From: Artemisia argyi
Taxonomy: Eukaryota > Streptophyta > Magnoliopsida > Asterales > Asteraceae
Direction of reading: 5' to 3'
DNA: 64,000 nucleotides
NCBI GenBank assembly: GCA_030686995.1
Contig: CM060691.1
Coordinates: forward strand, 93,638,743 to 93,702,742
The notes below the pieces were generated by a model that was given only the letters and a program-made list of their open reading frames with translations, had not been told where the DNA came from and did no database searches. The position numbers and the translations under genes were made by a program. Below are positions 9,632-24,655 of this stretch, in pieces. The first letter of the stretch is position 1. Every line of letters starts with the position of its first letter.

Positions 9632-10105
9632 GACCCGTCCCTTTTATACCTCATGTAAATTTTAGTCTGATCTTTTGATTCTAGTGGGGAATCCACCGAA
9701 AAAACGTTAACCTTGTGTTAATCGATTCTCTTCATTCGCCTCTTTTTAAAAAGTATACATAAACTTGGATGAGAATAAAATAAAATTCCATTCTTCTTTT
9801 CCATTCTCATATGGCAAACAAACAATAAAATACCCCTCTTCATTCCATTCTCACTTATTCATTCACTTCTACAAAACATAAAACAACAATTGTACTAAAA
9901 AAGTGTATTTTTAAGTAAACCACTCCATCCAATTACAAAATAGTTCGATTAAACGTGAGAAGCTTTAAATCACTAGGTATGAGAAGTTCATATTCATATT
10001 CACCAATTGATATATCCGGCCAAGAATTAATTAAGGCTATTCGCACGAGTGAGGGTCAACCGATTCGGTCGTGGGTGGCATTTGATGTGGATACTTGGTC
10101 GGCCG

Positions 10106-10141
<36 letters not shown>

Positions 10142-11344
10142 GTCTCAAATCGATCTCAACTACGACCGATGTAAACAAACACAAAATTCCAAAATGTGTT
10201 ATTCATACACACAAAAAAAGACATCTCCCTCTTTGTTATTTAATGTTTATTCAATTTTTTTTAATAAAAAATAAATAAAGATAAATACGGAGTAAACAAC
10301 TTGAATGGTTGTTGCAGGTAAAAAAATAAGAGTTATGACATTTAGACCTAACAATGAGATTAACTAATAGACCTACATCATTCATTTTTTGACAAATGTC
10401 ATACACTTTTTTCTCTTTCATCATTTCCAACCAATTAAATTTTCAAATACATCAATCACATCTTTAGATCTAATTTTAGGTCAATATTTTAGGCATACAA
10501 ATCATTTTTCAAAAAATAAAATAAAAATTGGCAACATCACAACCTAGTCGACTAGTTGATAAGGTTAAGGACTGGGCTGTTGGGCTTGTAATTTGGACTA
10601 GGCCGGATGAATTTAGTTTTTAACTAATCATTTCTATCTTTTTATAATTTTTACTTAATATTGATAATATGTCATCTGTTGTTGAAAAAAAAAAAAAAAT
10701 GTCGCTTTAGTGGAGCAAAAAGTTATATGTAGATCGTCATAGAGAAAGTTATACGGCAGACAAAATAAAGGTCGTCATAAGTCACTGGTGTGTATAGGCC
10801 CTACATTACAATTAGCAAATATGTGTAATTCATATTCGATCTTATTAAAACCACAACGTGCCCAAATCTGGAGGAGTCAACACGTCTTGTACGATAATAC
10901 GTAATTATCAAAGTCATAAACCATACAGTATTATTCTTTACCAAATTCGTTGACTTGAAATTTTAGTCTTCTAGAAACATGAATAACTCGAGAACTTTTG
11001 TGTTTGGACATTGCAATATATTCAGCTCAAGTCCAATTTGTTCTTTTCCACGAAAGTAGTATACTACTCCGTTTCAAAATTGTAATCCCTATGTTTTAAT
11101 ATATTTATTATTATTATTATTGTTTTTTAATGGCAGCAAACTAAAAAAGAGTTCAATAGATGAAAATGTTATTTGATTAATTCAATGAGTGAAAATGTTA
11201 CTAGTATTTGATTTATTGAAGAGTGTAATGATCATATTTTTTTTATAAGGAAAATAATTTTGAGACGGTGAAGTATAAAAAGGAAAAAATATATATATGA
11301 AGGGCACGTATCATTGTAATGTTGACTGTGTTCAATTATATATA
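9632..11344. other. intergenic, no gene recognised
   Basis: AT-rich DNA with a 31-base poly-T tract (about 10110-10140). A short open stretch at 9955-10110 reads GMRSSYSYSPIDISGQELIK and then continues. It looks protein-like but I could not identify it. A half-site resembling a Stowaway end (CTCCGTTTCAAAATTG) lies at 11069-11084 without a visible partner. Confidence 0.4.
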
Positions 11345-11844
11345 TCTTCTAAAACCCAGGCACTTTTGTGTCATCGCGACACGTGTCATTTTACTGTAGC
11401 ATGAAACATGCTACAGTAATGCTACAGTAGTTTTTTAACGCGTTGCTACAGTATTCGGTACAATTTTTTTTTTCTTTTTCTTTTTTTTACATAAATTTCC
11501 GTATGAAAATTTTTTTAAAAAAAAAAATTAATAACAAAAAATAAAATAAAAAAAATACGAAAAATAATACACTTACAAAAATTTCTTATACAAATTTGTT
11601 TCTTTTAAAATACCCAAACAATCAAAAAAAATTTCAGACACAACGCAAAAAAAAAATAATAATAATAAAAATAAAAATAAAAATAAAAATAAAAATAAAT
11701 AAATAAATCCGTAAACATAAACAAATTATGCTTCCAAGTAAACATATGCATACTTCAAATAACAAAATTATTAATTACACCGTACAACCGACAAAATACA
11801 AAACACAAAACGCACCCGCAGCAACGCGCGGGCAACCCCGCTAG
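11345..11844 (+). mobile_element. small non-autonomous Helitron
   Basis: Proposed 5' end TCTTCTAAAACCC preceded by A. The 3' end is CTAG followed by T (11841-11845), with the required hairpin just upstream (CCCGC 11815-11819 pairing with GCGGG 11828-11832). Near the 5' end is an 11 bp perfect inverted repeat (ACTGTAGCATG, AAA loop, 11393-11417) and repeated GCTACAGTA. No target duplication, as expected for Helitrons. There is no coding capacity. Confidence 0.55.
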
Positions 11845-12004
11845 TTTATAATATAAACATGGAAACAAACGAACCTTCGAAATTGTTTAATTATATGTGT
11901 CGAAAGCATATACTTGTAGTAGTTAATCACATCACACGGTTTGTCCTTTTTGTAAAACACGTATAACAAGAAATAATGATACAATGGCGTGATGACTTTT
12001 ATAC

Positions 12005-12474
12005 AAGGTTATAAATAGCGTGAGGTGACGTGGCGGCAAGGTCAAGCCTCTAGCCTTAGTGTGAGGCGTGGTGGCATGATGTTTTTACGTGAATTAAGGC
12101 AGCAAAAAGTATTTATATATTTATATATTTATATTATATGTCATTTGTATATCATATTTCAAATACATTGAGTTTACAAACAGTGTTATACATAAGCAAT
12201 AAAGTCAAGAAACTCTTTTTACATTTATAATCTTCTTCAAATACTAGTAAACCCCTAAACACCATACCAGTAAACCTCAAATATGATGCCCAAATTCCAA
12301 TTACTAGTAAATCCCTTAAACTTCTCAAATACCAGTATACCTTATCGCGCCTTATCGCACCTCATCTCATGTCAAGCCTTAAGACGACGCCTTAGTCTAT
12401 TGCGTGGCGTGAAGGTGACGTCTCGCGCCTTTACGAGGCCATTGCGGCGCCATAGCGCGCCTTTTAGAACACTG
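12005..12474. mobile_element. 470 bp hAT-type MITE, TSD CTTTTATA
   Basis: Exact 8 bp duplications CTTTTATA lie at 11997-12004 and 12475-12482. The ends are imperfect inverted repeats: CAAGGTTATAAATAGCGTG on the left and, read inward from the right, CAGTGTTCTAAAAGGCGCG. Subterminal regions are rich in GGCG/CGCC words. Non-coding. Confidence 0.8.
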
Positions 12475-12614
12475 CTTTTATATACACATCGGTCTGGACT
12501 CCGGACCCATTGTTTATATGAGACAATTTTCAAATAATGCAGAATAATGTATTGATCTATAAATTTTGATTACTATTTAGAACTGTGATAAAGGTGCGAT
12601 TGTAAGAGTTAGGC

Positions 12615-12842
12615 TATGTTTGGCACAAAGCTTTTTGGAGCTTTTTTGGCTAATGAGCGGTTAACAACGAGCTTTTTGATTTATAGTGTTCGTTTGGCAT
12701 GAGAGCTGCGGGCTTTGCTATTTTTTTAGGAAAACTCATTTTCTCAATGCTTCTTTATGAAGCTGTGAACTTTTTTGACTACTGCTTACAGCTACTGCTC
12801 ACAGCTCACTGCTACTGCTCATAGCTACTTTTGCCAAACATA
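12615..12842. repeat. small inverted-repeat element (TATGTTTGGCA ends)
   Basis: TATGTTTGGCA at 12615-12625 and TGCCAAACATA at 12832-12842 form an 11 bp perfect inverted repeat around 228 bp rich in AGCT words. Such TGTTTGGCA ends are common on plant hAT-like MITEs. I see no target duplication, so the exact ends are uncertain. Confidence 0.45.
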
Positions 12843-13302
12843 ACGTAAAAAAAACAATTATTTAGTCATTTGACGTTGAACATGTCGTTGAAAGCGGCCC
12901 GTTCATTTCTTGTAGTGTTACATGACGATTCAACTGTTAGATGATAAAAATTCTCGTAGGTATAGATATTGGAATCAGGCTATGAGTATCACAGCGATAG
13001 TGTGTGTTTGGTATATGGATATGAGTTTTAAAAGTTAAAATCATACCTTTAAAAATGGGTATCCATTAAACCCATCATGTTGCTTGGGTTTAGCGAACCT
13101 TTTTTTTTTTTTTCCTTTTAAATAGATTATAATCGTATTACATTCATAATCGTCATATTAAAATATTTTATTTCGTTAACCTTTTTCTTTATACGTGATA
13201 AAACAACTTCATTCAACGATCCCGTGATTGCCCTCTGGACGATCAGATTAAGGTAAAGCCTTGAAGATGTATGCATATAATATTTCTATTTTTCTCTATG
13301 TT

Positions 13303-13308
<6 letters not shown>

Positions 13309-13348
<40 letters not shown>
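13309..13348. repeat. poly-T tract, about 40 bases
   Basis: Uninterrupted T run in non-coding AT-rich DNA. No adjacent retroposed sequence was recognised. Confidence 0.9.
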
Positions 13349-13612
13349 CATATTAAAGTAAAATATACATATGAGTTGCATGTGTTTTATTGCAATATAT
13401 GAATTGATTCTTAAAAAGCATTTCTTTTTCATAAATAACTATTTGTTGTAATCCAATAATTATTTCAAAAATTCAAACACATGTTAAAGTATTTATTGTA
13501 TGGAATATAAAAACTTATATTACTTATAGTCATATTACGTCAAAGTAAAAATTGAATTTGTACATTAGGAAAACAAATGAAGAAATAATTTGAAACATGA
13601 TCTCGAACCTAA

Positions 13613-14191
13613 GGGTTTGTTTGGTTCGCAAAATGTTTTTGACGGAATTAGAATCTGTTTAAGGAATTGGAATGTGAAGGAATGGAGTGTTAGAAATTGA
13701 AATCATTAGAATTTAAAATCTGACGGAATTGAAATTTACAAATACTAGAGCATGTTTGGTTGGAAGAAGAAAATGAGAAAAAACAATTATATTAAAATAT
13801 TTAAAATTTAATTTTAGTTTAAGATTAATAAACTAAATATTATTTAATAAATAAATTACTTATCAAATAATAATAATAATTTTTTAATAATATTATATAA
13901 ACTAATATATTAAATAAATAGTGTTTTTATATAAAATACAATTGTATTTTTTAAGGTATAAATTAAAAAAGTAAGCTATAAATAAATTATATTTAATTTT
14001 AAATAAACAATAATTTTTAAATATAGTAATAATAACAATAATTTTTTAAAGAAATAATAATTTATATTCAATTTTAAATAAATAATAACTTTTAAATCTT
14101 AATAAAGTGGTTATATATAAAAATTTAAAATGATAACCATAATACTTAAATGATTGTTTATAATAATAATAATAATAATTAAATGATCATT

Positions 14192-14275
<84 letters not shown>

Positions 14276-14281
14276 GTGACG

Positions 14282-14353
<72 letters not shown>

Positions 14354-14591
14354 GATAATATAAATTTCATGGAATTGTAAACAATACTCTCATATATGCC
14401 ATGAAATGTTGAATTTCATATATATGGGATTTTGAAGGAATTTCATTCCATTACGTTTGCCAACCAAACACAGTAAGGAATGAAATTCAGATTACAAATT
14501 CTTTAAATTTGTCAACCAAACAAGTTATGGAATAGAATTGAATTTCAATTCCATCAGAATCCTTAGGATTCCGCCGAACCAAACGGGCCCC
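13613..14591. repeat. inverted-repeat element containing a TAA microsatellite
   Basis: The left end reads GGGTTTGTTTGGTTCG and the right end, read inward, GGGGCCCGTTTGGTTCGG. Subterminal words GGAATTGAAATTTC recur inside both ends. The middle is AT-rich and holds a long (TAA)n. Ends of this kind occur on plant hAT and Harbinger MITEs. No clear target duplication is visible. Confidence 0.45.
14183..14353. repeat. (TAA)n microsatellite
   Basis: About 170 bp of TAA/AAT units, broken once by GTGACG near 14277. A shorter run precedes it at 14161. Open frames across it encode only poly-Asn and are not genes. Confidence 0.95.
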
Positions 14592-14837
14592 AAATTTCTA
14601 ACACAAAACAAACAATACTTTTTAGATAATCATACTCATTGCCATTTCATCAAACTATAAAACCTATACTTATGGTGATTCCTAGCTACAAACCAAACGC
14701 CACCTAAGTTTCTTATTGATTACTGTAGTATTTATAATGACAATTACATAGAAAACATAACAATAGACCTTAAGCCCACAAATCGGGCTCGGGCTATTTA
14801 ATCTATTTTATTATCTAATACCCCGTAGTTCAAGCGG
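14592..14837. other. AT-rich spacer left of the Tat element
   Basis: No gene seen. The last five bases (AGCGG, 14833-14837) are the target site of the retrotransposon that follows. Confidence 0.5.
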
Positions 14838-15276
14838 TGTTGAAGTAAAACCTTGCGAGAGGATCCCGCTGTTGGGTCTGTCTCTCGTTGTCTGAAAATA
14901 TCCTGCACAAGAGCAACACGCGTTAGGCTCGCCTTGGGTTTTATCCCAAGACCAACCTCCGGTGTGAGGATGAGTATGTGAAAGGATGAAGGGTTTGTAA
15001 TAAATGTAGGTGAGTGTATTGATTGTGTGTTAGTTGAATCATAAATGAGGTGAAGGGTATTTATACTACTTACCTCATTACCTACTCTGCCTTGGGAAGG
15101 AGCAAGCCATACCTGGTTGTTGGATGTCAGACCAAGTGGGCGACACGATCCCTGAAATCCTGGGATTGTGTTATGACATCGGTTCGCACCTGTTGAGCTT
15201 TCTCTTCGGCAAGTGCCCTTCGGCTATGTCTGTATAAGCCGAACGGATCCAGGTCGTTCGGCTACATACGCCAACA
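14838..15276 (-). repeat. 3' LTR of the Tat element
   Basis: 439 bp, nearly identical to 24212-24650. The next bases (15277-15290) read ACTGGGGGGACA on the minus strand, the polypurine tract that primes second-strand synthesis. Confidence 0.95.
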
Positions 15277-15482
15277 TGTCCCCCCCAGTATTGGAGTATC
15301 GGTTCTAACCGGTGCTTCAATTCCGTTGTGCGTGTAGGTGCCGTTGTTCCCTTGCCGTTGTGACACAGGTGTTGTGCGTTTTTTACACGAAGTCTATTAC
15401 TGCGGCAAAATTACCCTTATGCCCCTTTGACAGCTGGTTACCACTTGATTTTTTCACAGATATCAAACGGTCGGGGCTTATC

Positions 15483-15542
15483 CACGTGTCAAGAGTGGTA
15501 CACGATGCGACGTTTCACGTATCCCCATGCCGACTATATATA
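15483..15542 (+). promoter_or_regulatory. promoter of the antisense gene (G-box and TATA)
   Basis: A CACGTG G-box (15483-15488), further ACGT cores, and a TATATATA box (15535-15542) stand about 140 bp upstream of the ATG of the plus-strand gene. This is a typical plant Pol II layout and points away from the LTR, so the antisense gene appears to have its own promoter. Confidence 0.6.
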
Positions 15543-15680
15543 CCACTTCTTTACTTTTCATTTTTACTTTTCACTGTGTGTTTTCTTCAATTCTCTTCGG
15601 TTGCTTTCTGTTATTTTGCAAAGTTATTCCGAGGTGCGTTTCAACCCTTTTCTTTTCTGTTTCTTCGTATTGTTTTGACC

Positions 15681-18292
<2,612 letters not shown>

Positions 18293-18536
18293 ATTGATTA
18301 GGGTTTTATCCGGGGTGTCTGTACCCCTTTTTGTATCCTTATCTGGATTGTAACAAGTATTTTAGTACATTTTGATTTGTACTTGTATTACCGGAGAACG
18401 GTTTTGTAATTTTGTTCATCTATACATCATCGTTCCGTTTTTATGCTTTTTAACATGAGTTACTGCGTAATTTACACATGCATTTTGGATGGAGTGTATT
18501 TTTAATGTGTTCTTATGAATGATTTGGACTGTTTTT

Positions 18537-18870
18537 GCACTTTCCGTGTGCATAGATGGACGGAGTGATTTTGCACGTTCCGTAGTATATGGACGGAGTG
18601 TTTTGCACGATCCGTATAAGTAGATGGATGGAGTGTTTTTGCACGATCCGTAGTAGATGGACGAAGTGTTTTTCACGATCCGTATAAGTAGATGGACGGA
18701 GTGTTTTTGCACGATCCGTATAAGATGGACGGAGTGTTTTTGCACGATCCGTATAAGTAGATGGACGGAGTGTTTTTGCACGATCCGTATAAGATGGATG
18801 GAGTGTTTTTGCACGATCCGTATAAGTAGATGGACGGAGTGTTTTTGCATGATCCGTATAAGTAGATTGT
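18537..18870. repeat. 36/33 bp tandem array inside the Tat element
   Basis: Nine copies of a unit with core GATGGACGGAGTGTTTTTGC followed by ACGATCCGTATAAG. Later units alternate between 36 bp (with GTATAAGTAG) and 33 bp (with GTATAAG), giving a 69 bp higher-order period. The array sits between the convergent 3' ends of the antisense gene (18292) and gag-pol (18942). Frames open through it are repeat translations only. Confidence 0.95.
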
Positions 18871-18941
18871 ACAACCTTTAGGAAAATTTGCTTTCCATAA
18901 CGCGGGGAAGACATAAGCTATCATTGATCGTCCCAACTATT

Positions 18942-21900
18942 TTACATAAAGCAGTTTCGTAAGTTAATTGCATGCCAGGTCCGAGGAATTTCCTTGTCGT
19001 CCATACCAGCAAGTTTGTACGAACCGTTTTGGTGTGCTTCCACTACCCTGTATGGTCCTTCCCAGTTCGGACCCAGTTTTCCCTGATTTTCAACCCGGCT
19101 AGCCTCGTTTTTCCTGTAGACAAAGTCCCCAACCTTGAAAGTCATCGGTTTAACTCTTCGGTTATAGTACTGTTCGACCTTTGCTTCACGAATCGCCGCC
19201 ATTTCACGTCTTTCTTGCAAAAGGTCTAAATTTAATCGCTGTTGTTCTTCGCTATCCTCTGGATTGTAGAGCATGGTTCGGTGGGTAGGCATTCCTATTT
19301 CCGCTGGTATCACTGCCTCACTGCCGTAGGTCAGGCTAAAAGGCGTTTCACCATTGCATGTTTTCATCATGGTTCGGAAAGCCCATAAAACATTCGGCAG
19401 TTCGTCTGCCCATCCAGCCCTTTCCCTTCCAAGCCTAGTCTTTATGCCATGCATCAAGCTCTTGTTTGCTCTTTCAACTAATCCATTCGCCTGTGGGTGT
19501 GCTACAACGGTGTTTATTTGCTTTATCTTTAACTTCTCACACCATCCTTTGAAAGGATCATTGACGAAGTTTGTTCCATTGTCTGTAACTATTATCCCTG
19601 GCAGGCCGAATCGACAAATGATATTCTCCCAAACAAATTTCTTCACGTCCTTGCCGGTAGTTTTGACTAACGGTTTGGCTTCTATCCATTTCGTAAAGTA
19701 ATCCACCGGTACAATTACGTATTTCAACCTTCCGGGTGCTTCTGGAAAGGGACCTAACATATCCATTCCCCATTGATAGAAAGGCCAAGGTGCCATTATG
19801 GACGTCAGAGTGGTTTTGGGCAACTTTGGGACCGGAGCATGAATCTGACAGGAATCACATTTCTGAATCTCATCTCTTGCGTCCTTATGCATTGTCGGCC
19901 AGTAATATCCCTGTCTTATTAACTTGGCTACTACTGACCTGGGACCGGAGTGCATCCCACACATTCCCTCATGAACTTCTCGAATAATGTAGTTTGCTTG
20001 TAGAGGTCCCACACATCGTAGCATTGGGTTTAAGTAGGACTTTTTGAAAAGCACACCATTCTCCATTACGTACTGCGGAACTTTCATTCGTAAGGTCCTT
20101 GCCTCATTAGGATCTGTTGGCCAGACACCTTCGTCTAAACACCGAATGATGGGGGTCATCCAATTGTCTTCCTCCTCTTCGACTATCGCTCCCACCTGTT
20201 TCTCTTCGGTTGACGGTTTCTGCAATACTTCGACCAGTATTTCTTTGGTAAGATGGTTGAAAGCTACCGATGCTAATTTGCTCAATACATCGGCTTTGTG
20301 ATTTTGGGTTCTTGGTATGTTGTAAATTTTGAACTTTTTGAAGCTCCCAATATACTCCTTCGCTTTTGCTAGGTATTGAATCATACTTTCCTTGGTTGCT
20401 ACGAAATTTCCGTTTATTTGGCTTGCGACTAGTTTAGAGTCAACTCTTACTTCCAACTCCTCCGCCTTCATTTTCTTAGCGATTCTTAAGCCGGCTAAGA
20501 GCGCTTCGTATTCTGCTTCATTATTGGTACTTGGGAAGTTGAGACGGAGTGCATACGTGTGTTCGACTAAATCAGGTCCGATTAGCACCAACCCTGCTCC
20601 GGATCCTTTTTTGCTGGAAGCCCCATCTGTGTAAAGAATCCAGTTGCCCGGTCTTGAGACGTCCTGTACATTTTCCTCACGGAGTCTTTGTTCAGTACCT
20701 TCCGGTTCGACAGATATTTCCGAAATGAAGTCCGCAAGAACCTGTCCCTTGATTGCATTTCTCGGAATATAATCTATATCATAAGCTCCCAGCTCAACCG
20801 AATATTTGGCCATTCGTCCTGATGCTTCGACTTTGTTGAGGATTTGCTTTATGGGCTGGTCCGTTATGACTTTTATTGGGTGAGCTTCAAAATACCTTCT
20901 CAGTCTGCGAGATGCGTATAGCAGAGACAGAGCCAATTTCTGAACCGAAGCATAATTCTTCTCGGCCTCGTGTAATGTTCGGCTCACATAATGAACAGGC
21001 AGTTGCCTATCCTCCTTCTCCGTCATCAGTACTGCACTAACGGCACCTTTGGCTGCGGCAAGGTACATGTACAAGACTTCCCCCTTCTTGGGGGTAGATA
21101 ATGTTGGTAGATCTAGTATTAAGTTCTTGAGTGACTGAAAAGCAGCCTCGGCCTCTTCCGTCTATTTATATTCTTCTTTGTTCTCTTTGGTTATGTTTTT
21201 TAATGTGTCAAAGAATGGGAGTGATCTTTCGGCCGACCGGGAAAGAAACCTGTTCAGTGCGGCTAGCTTCCCGCTCAGAGATTGCATTTCTTTTAAAGTC
21301 CTCGGGGATTGCATTTGCGAAATTGCCTTTGTTTTCTTGGGGTTTGCTCTAATACCTTCGGATGTTATCATGTATCCTAGGAACTTTCCTTCCTCTACAC
21401 CAAATGAGCATTTCTTAGGATTCAATTTCATGTTGGTCCTCCTTAGGTTATCAAAGGTTTCGGCAATATCTGCCAGCATCTCTTTTTCCCCCTTACTTTT
21501 AATCACCATGTCATCCACGTAAGCCTCCAAGTTTCTTCCTACTTGTGTCCGGAAAGCCGAATCAACCAGACGCTGGTAGGTTGCCCCTGCGTTTTTCAGG
21601 CCAAACGGCATCTTTGTGTAGCAAAAGGTTCCTTGTTCTGTGTAGAATGCCGTCTTTTCTTCGTCCTCCTCTGCCATTTGTACTTGATGGTACCCTTTAT
21701 ACGCATCCAAGAAGCATTTGTACTTGTATCCTACCACCGACTCTATTTTCCAATCAATCTCAGGAAGAGGGTAATAATCCTTCGGACAGGAAGAATTCAA
21801 AATTTTGAAATCGATGCACATGCGCCAACTTCCGTCACACTTCTTGACTAATACCGGATTGGAAATCCACGTAGGATATCTTACCGGCCTAACAATACCG

Positions 21901-24161
21901 GCTCTCAGCCACTCTTCCACCTCTTTTAATATCACTTGATTCTTTTCAGCCGAGAGGCTTCTTCTTTTTTGAGCGACCAGGGTGTCTGAAACATTCACAT
22001 TCAAGTGATGCTTTATTAATCGCCTAGGAACGCCGGTCATGTCTAAGGGTTGCCAAGCGAACACATCGCTATTTCTTCTTAAAAACTCAACAAGATACCT
22101 CCGACACTCCGCAGAGAACCCTTTCCCTATAGTAACCAGTTGTTCCGGATATGCTGGGTTCACAAGCACCTCTTCTGTTGAGATATCCTCCACGGCCTTT
22201 TCCTCAGGTATTGCTTTTCCTCGTGGGTTATCCTGTTGGCTTTCTTCTAGCCTTCGGCACTGCAGAACAGCCGCCGGTCGAGCTCTAACGGTGGCCACCC
22301 CTCGGGGTGTGGGGAACTTGATCATGGAGTGGATGGTGGATGGAACGGCTCTAAGTCCCTTCAATCCCGTCCTTCCTAGTATAACATTGTAAGGTGACGG
22401 GGATTGTACCACACAGAATTTCATTATGGTCTTTCGGAATAAGCCGTTATCACCGAATTTTACCTCTAGCTCTATTTTTCCCAACGGCCTGTTTGTTTCT
22501 CCGGAGAAACCAATCAACGAAGTATTGGTTTCTTCCAACCTCTCCTTAATGGATGTATCTAAATTGCGGAAACAATGCTCATACATTACGTTGACAGAGG
22601 ACCCTTCGTCTACATATATTCTCCTTACTGGATATCCTTCTATGTCCCCCTCTATGATAAGTGGTTCTTCTGACAAATCACCTGTTGATATGGATGGGAA
22701 TACTATCGGTACTTTCATCCAGTCTTCCTCCTGGCCTCCGTACTTTCTTTTCTGGACGATGGAAGAGCTCCGGATCATGTTAATCACCTTATTCTTTCCT
22801 TTGTCCTCTTTTTTAGGGAAATCCCTATTTCCTCCGGCATCCCTTTGCTTCCAGTCTCTGAGTAGGTGATCGAGCTTCCCGGATTTCAATGCCATTTCTA
22901 ATTGCTTTTTGAGTTGGTGACAATCGTTCGTGAGGTGGCCCCTCTCACTGTGGTATTCACAAAACCTATCCATGTTTTCTGCCCTTGGTCTACCAATCAT
23001 CGGTGGAGGTTGAGGCAGATTCAACTGACGTTCGGTAGTTAAGATTTCACGCGGAAGTTTCACCAACGAACCTATGTTCGTACGCTCAGCATTGCTCCGA
23101 AACGGTTCCGAACGTTGGTAATTACTTCGGCTATTTGCCTCGACCCGTCCGGGGTTAGTTCGAGGAGAGATGTAAGGTTGGAATACATCTCTTCGTCGCT
23201 GGTCATTCCGGCGATCCCCCATGAACTTGTTTCCTAATCCCCCTCTAAACATCCGATCTCCCTTGGGAACGGAGTAATTCCCTCTGCCTGTATTCGTTCC
23301 CTCTCCTTTGGGTAGTTCTGTATCTCGGAAAGCTTTTTCAGATCTTATGAAGTCATCCACTCTGGTGAACATCTCGGTTACCATTCGTGGTACCCTATCT
23401 GAGAACTTCTTGGCGAGAGTTGGACACTTATGCGCTCCCATGAAGGCCGAAATACGCATGATCTCGGGAACCCCACTGATATAGCTTGCTTCATCTGTCC
23501 ACCGTTCTTTAAAGTCTGGTAACGACTCGTGTGCCCTCCGGACAATCTTGGTGATTTCCGTAGGGTCTTTAGTACATTTCTTCCGTAATGAAAACCGAGT
23601 TGAAAATTGCTCCCTTAAACTGTTCCAACTGTCTATACTGCCCGGTTCCAGCCGTTCAAACCACCCTCCGGCTGCCCCATCCAAGGTTTGTTGGAACATG
23701 AGACACCAAGTTGGCATCGACCATTGTCCTTGGTTGACGGCTCCGGTGAACCTTGTGAGGTGATCATTCGGATCCGAAGACCCATAATAAAACTTCATAT
23801 TCAACGGCATCACGTAGTTGTCTCCTGTGAATTCAACTATTCGACGGGTGAATGGGGATCTTAGCACTTCCTTAAAAGGTTTCTTCAGCTCCTCATTGGC
23901 CTCTGTCATTTTCTCCTTTCCCTTATCTTTGTCATTCTCGTCTCCAAAATCCAGACGTATGGGTTGAACTAGCCTTCCTCCCTTTGCATTATGTTCCTTA
24001 ATAAGCTCCGTTAAAGATGCCATCTGACTGAGTATCATTGCCTGGAGGTTGGACGAATCGTTCTCTGAAACGTCGTGATTATTTGTATTGTCGTTATCTA
24101 TGCTTCCTCCGACCTGGGGATCAGGTGTGTGAAAGGGGGGGAACGGAGGAGGTCCTGACAT
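18942..24161 (-). pseudogene. Tat gag-pol polyprotein with one in-frame stop
   Basis: One frame of about 1740 codons from ATG 24161 to TGA/TAA near 18942, interrupted only by TAG at 21162-21164 (after KEEYK). Order of domains: Gag (about residues 100-280, including AAGGWFERLEPGSIDSW); a Cys/His knuckle CEYHSERGHLTNDC; aspartic protease YVDEGSSVNVMYEHC; reverse transcriptase with CIDFKILN and YVDD at 881-884. After the stop come RNase H, a second RNase H (YTDGASSKKGSGAGLV, NNEAEYEALLAGL), then integrase with CDSCQ, and the DDE residues in GMDMLGPF, VTDNGTNF and NGLVERANKS. The C-terminus IPRTWHAINLRNCF is typical. Protease has Glu after the catalytic Asp where the second element has Gly. The single stop is probably a Trp TGG to TAG change; it separates RT from RNase H and integrase. 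Confidence 0.9.
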
Positions 24162-24189
24162 TCTGATTCTTTAGGTAGAATGAATAACA

Positions 24190-24208
24190 GGTCGCACGGA
24201 TGGCGCCA
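24190..24208 (-). other. primer-binding site of the Tat element
   Basis: The minus strand reads TGGCGCCATCCGTGCGACC four bases after the 5' LTR. TGGCGCC starts are usual for Tat elements. I do not assign the tRNA. Confidence 0.75.
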
Positions 24209-24211
24209 ATT

Positions 24212-24650
24212 TGTTGAAGTAAAACCTTGCGAGAGGATCCCGCCGTTGGGTCTGTCTCTCGTTCTCTGGAAATATCCTGCACAAGAGCAACACGCGTTAG
24301 GCTCGCCTTGGGTTTTATCCCAAGACCAACCTCCAGTGTGAGGATGAGTATGTGAAAGGATGAAGGGTTTGTAATAAATGCAGGTGAGAGTATTGAGTGT
24401 GTGTTAGTTGAATCATAAATGAGGTGAAGGGTATTTATACTACTTACCTCATTACCTACTCTGCCTTGGGAAGGAGCAAGCCATACCTGGTTGTTGGATG
24501 TCAAACCAAGTGGGCGACACGATCCCTGAAATCCTGGGATTGTGTTATGACATCGGTTCGCACCTGTTGAGCTTTCTCTTCGGCAAGTGCCCTTCGGCTA
24601 TGTCTGTATAAGCCGAACGGATCCAGGTCGTTCGGCTACATACGCCAACA
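24212..24650 (-). repeat. 5' LTR of the Tat element
   Basis: 439 bp, TGTTGAAG..CCAACA. On the minus strand GTATAAATAC at 24431-24440 is the likely TATA box of the gag-pol transcript. Confidence 0.95.
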
Positions 24651-24655
24651 AGCGG

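Noticed and set aside
10110..10140. Poly-T as the tail of a retroposed gene copy
   Set aside because: No recognisable cDNA next to it and no target duplication found around it.
14183..14380. Poly-asparagine protein
   Set aside because: Translation of the (TAA)n microsatellite.
18416..18936. Several long overlapping reading frames on both strands
   Set aside because: They are translations of the 36/33 bp tandem repeat in different frames, giving repeated peptides with no domain.
18972..23763. Plus-strand reading frames opposite gag-pol
   Set aside because: Shadow frames of a conserved coding region; no start context, introns or recognisable domains, unlike the antisense gene at 15.7-18.3 kb.
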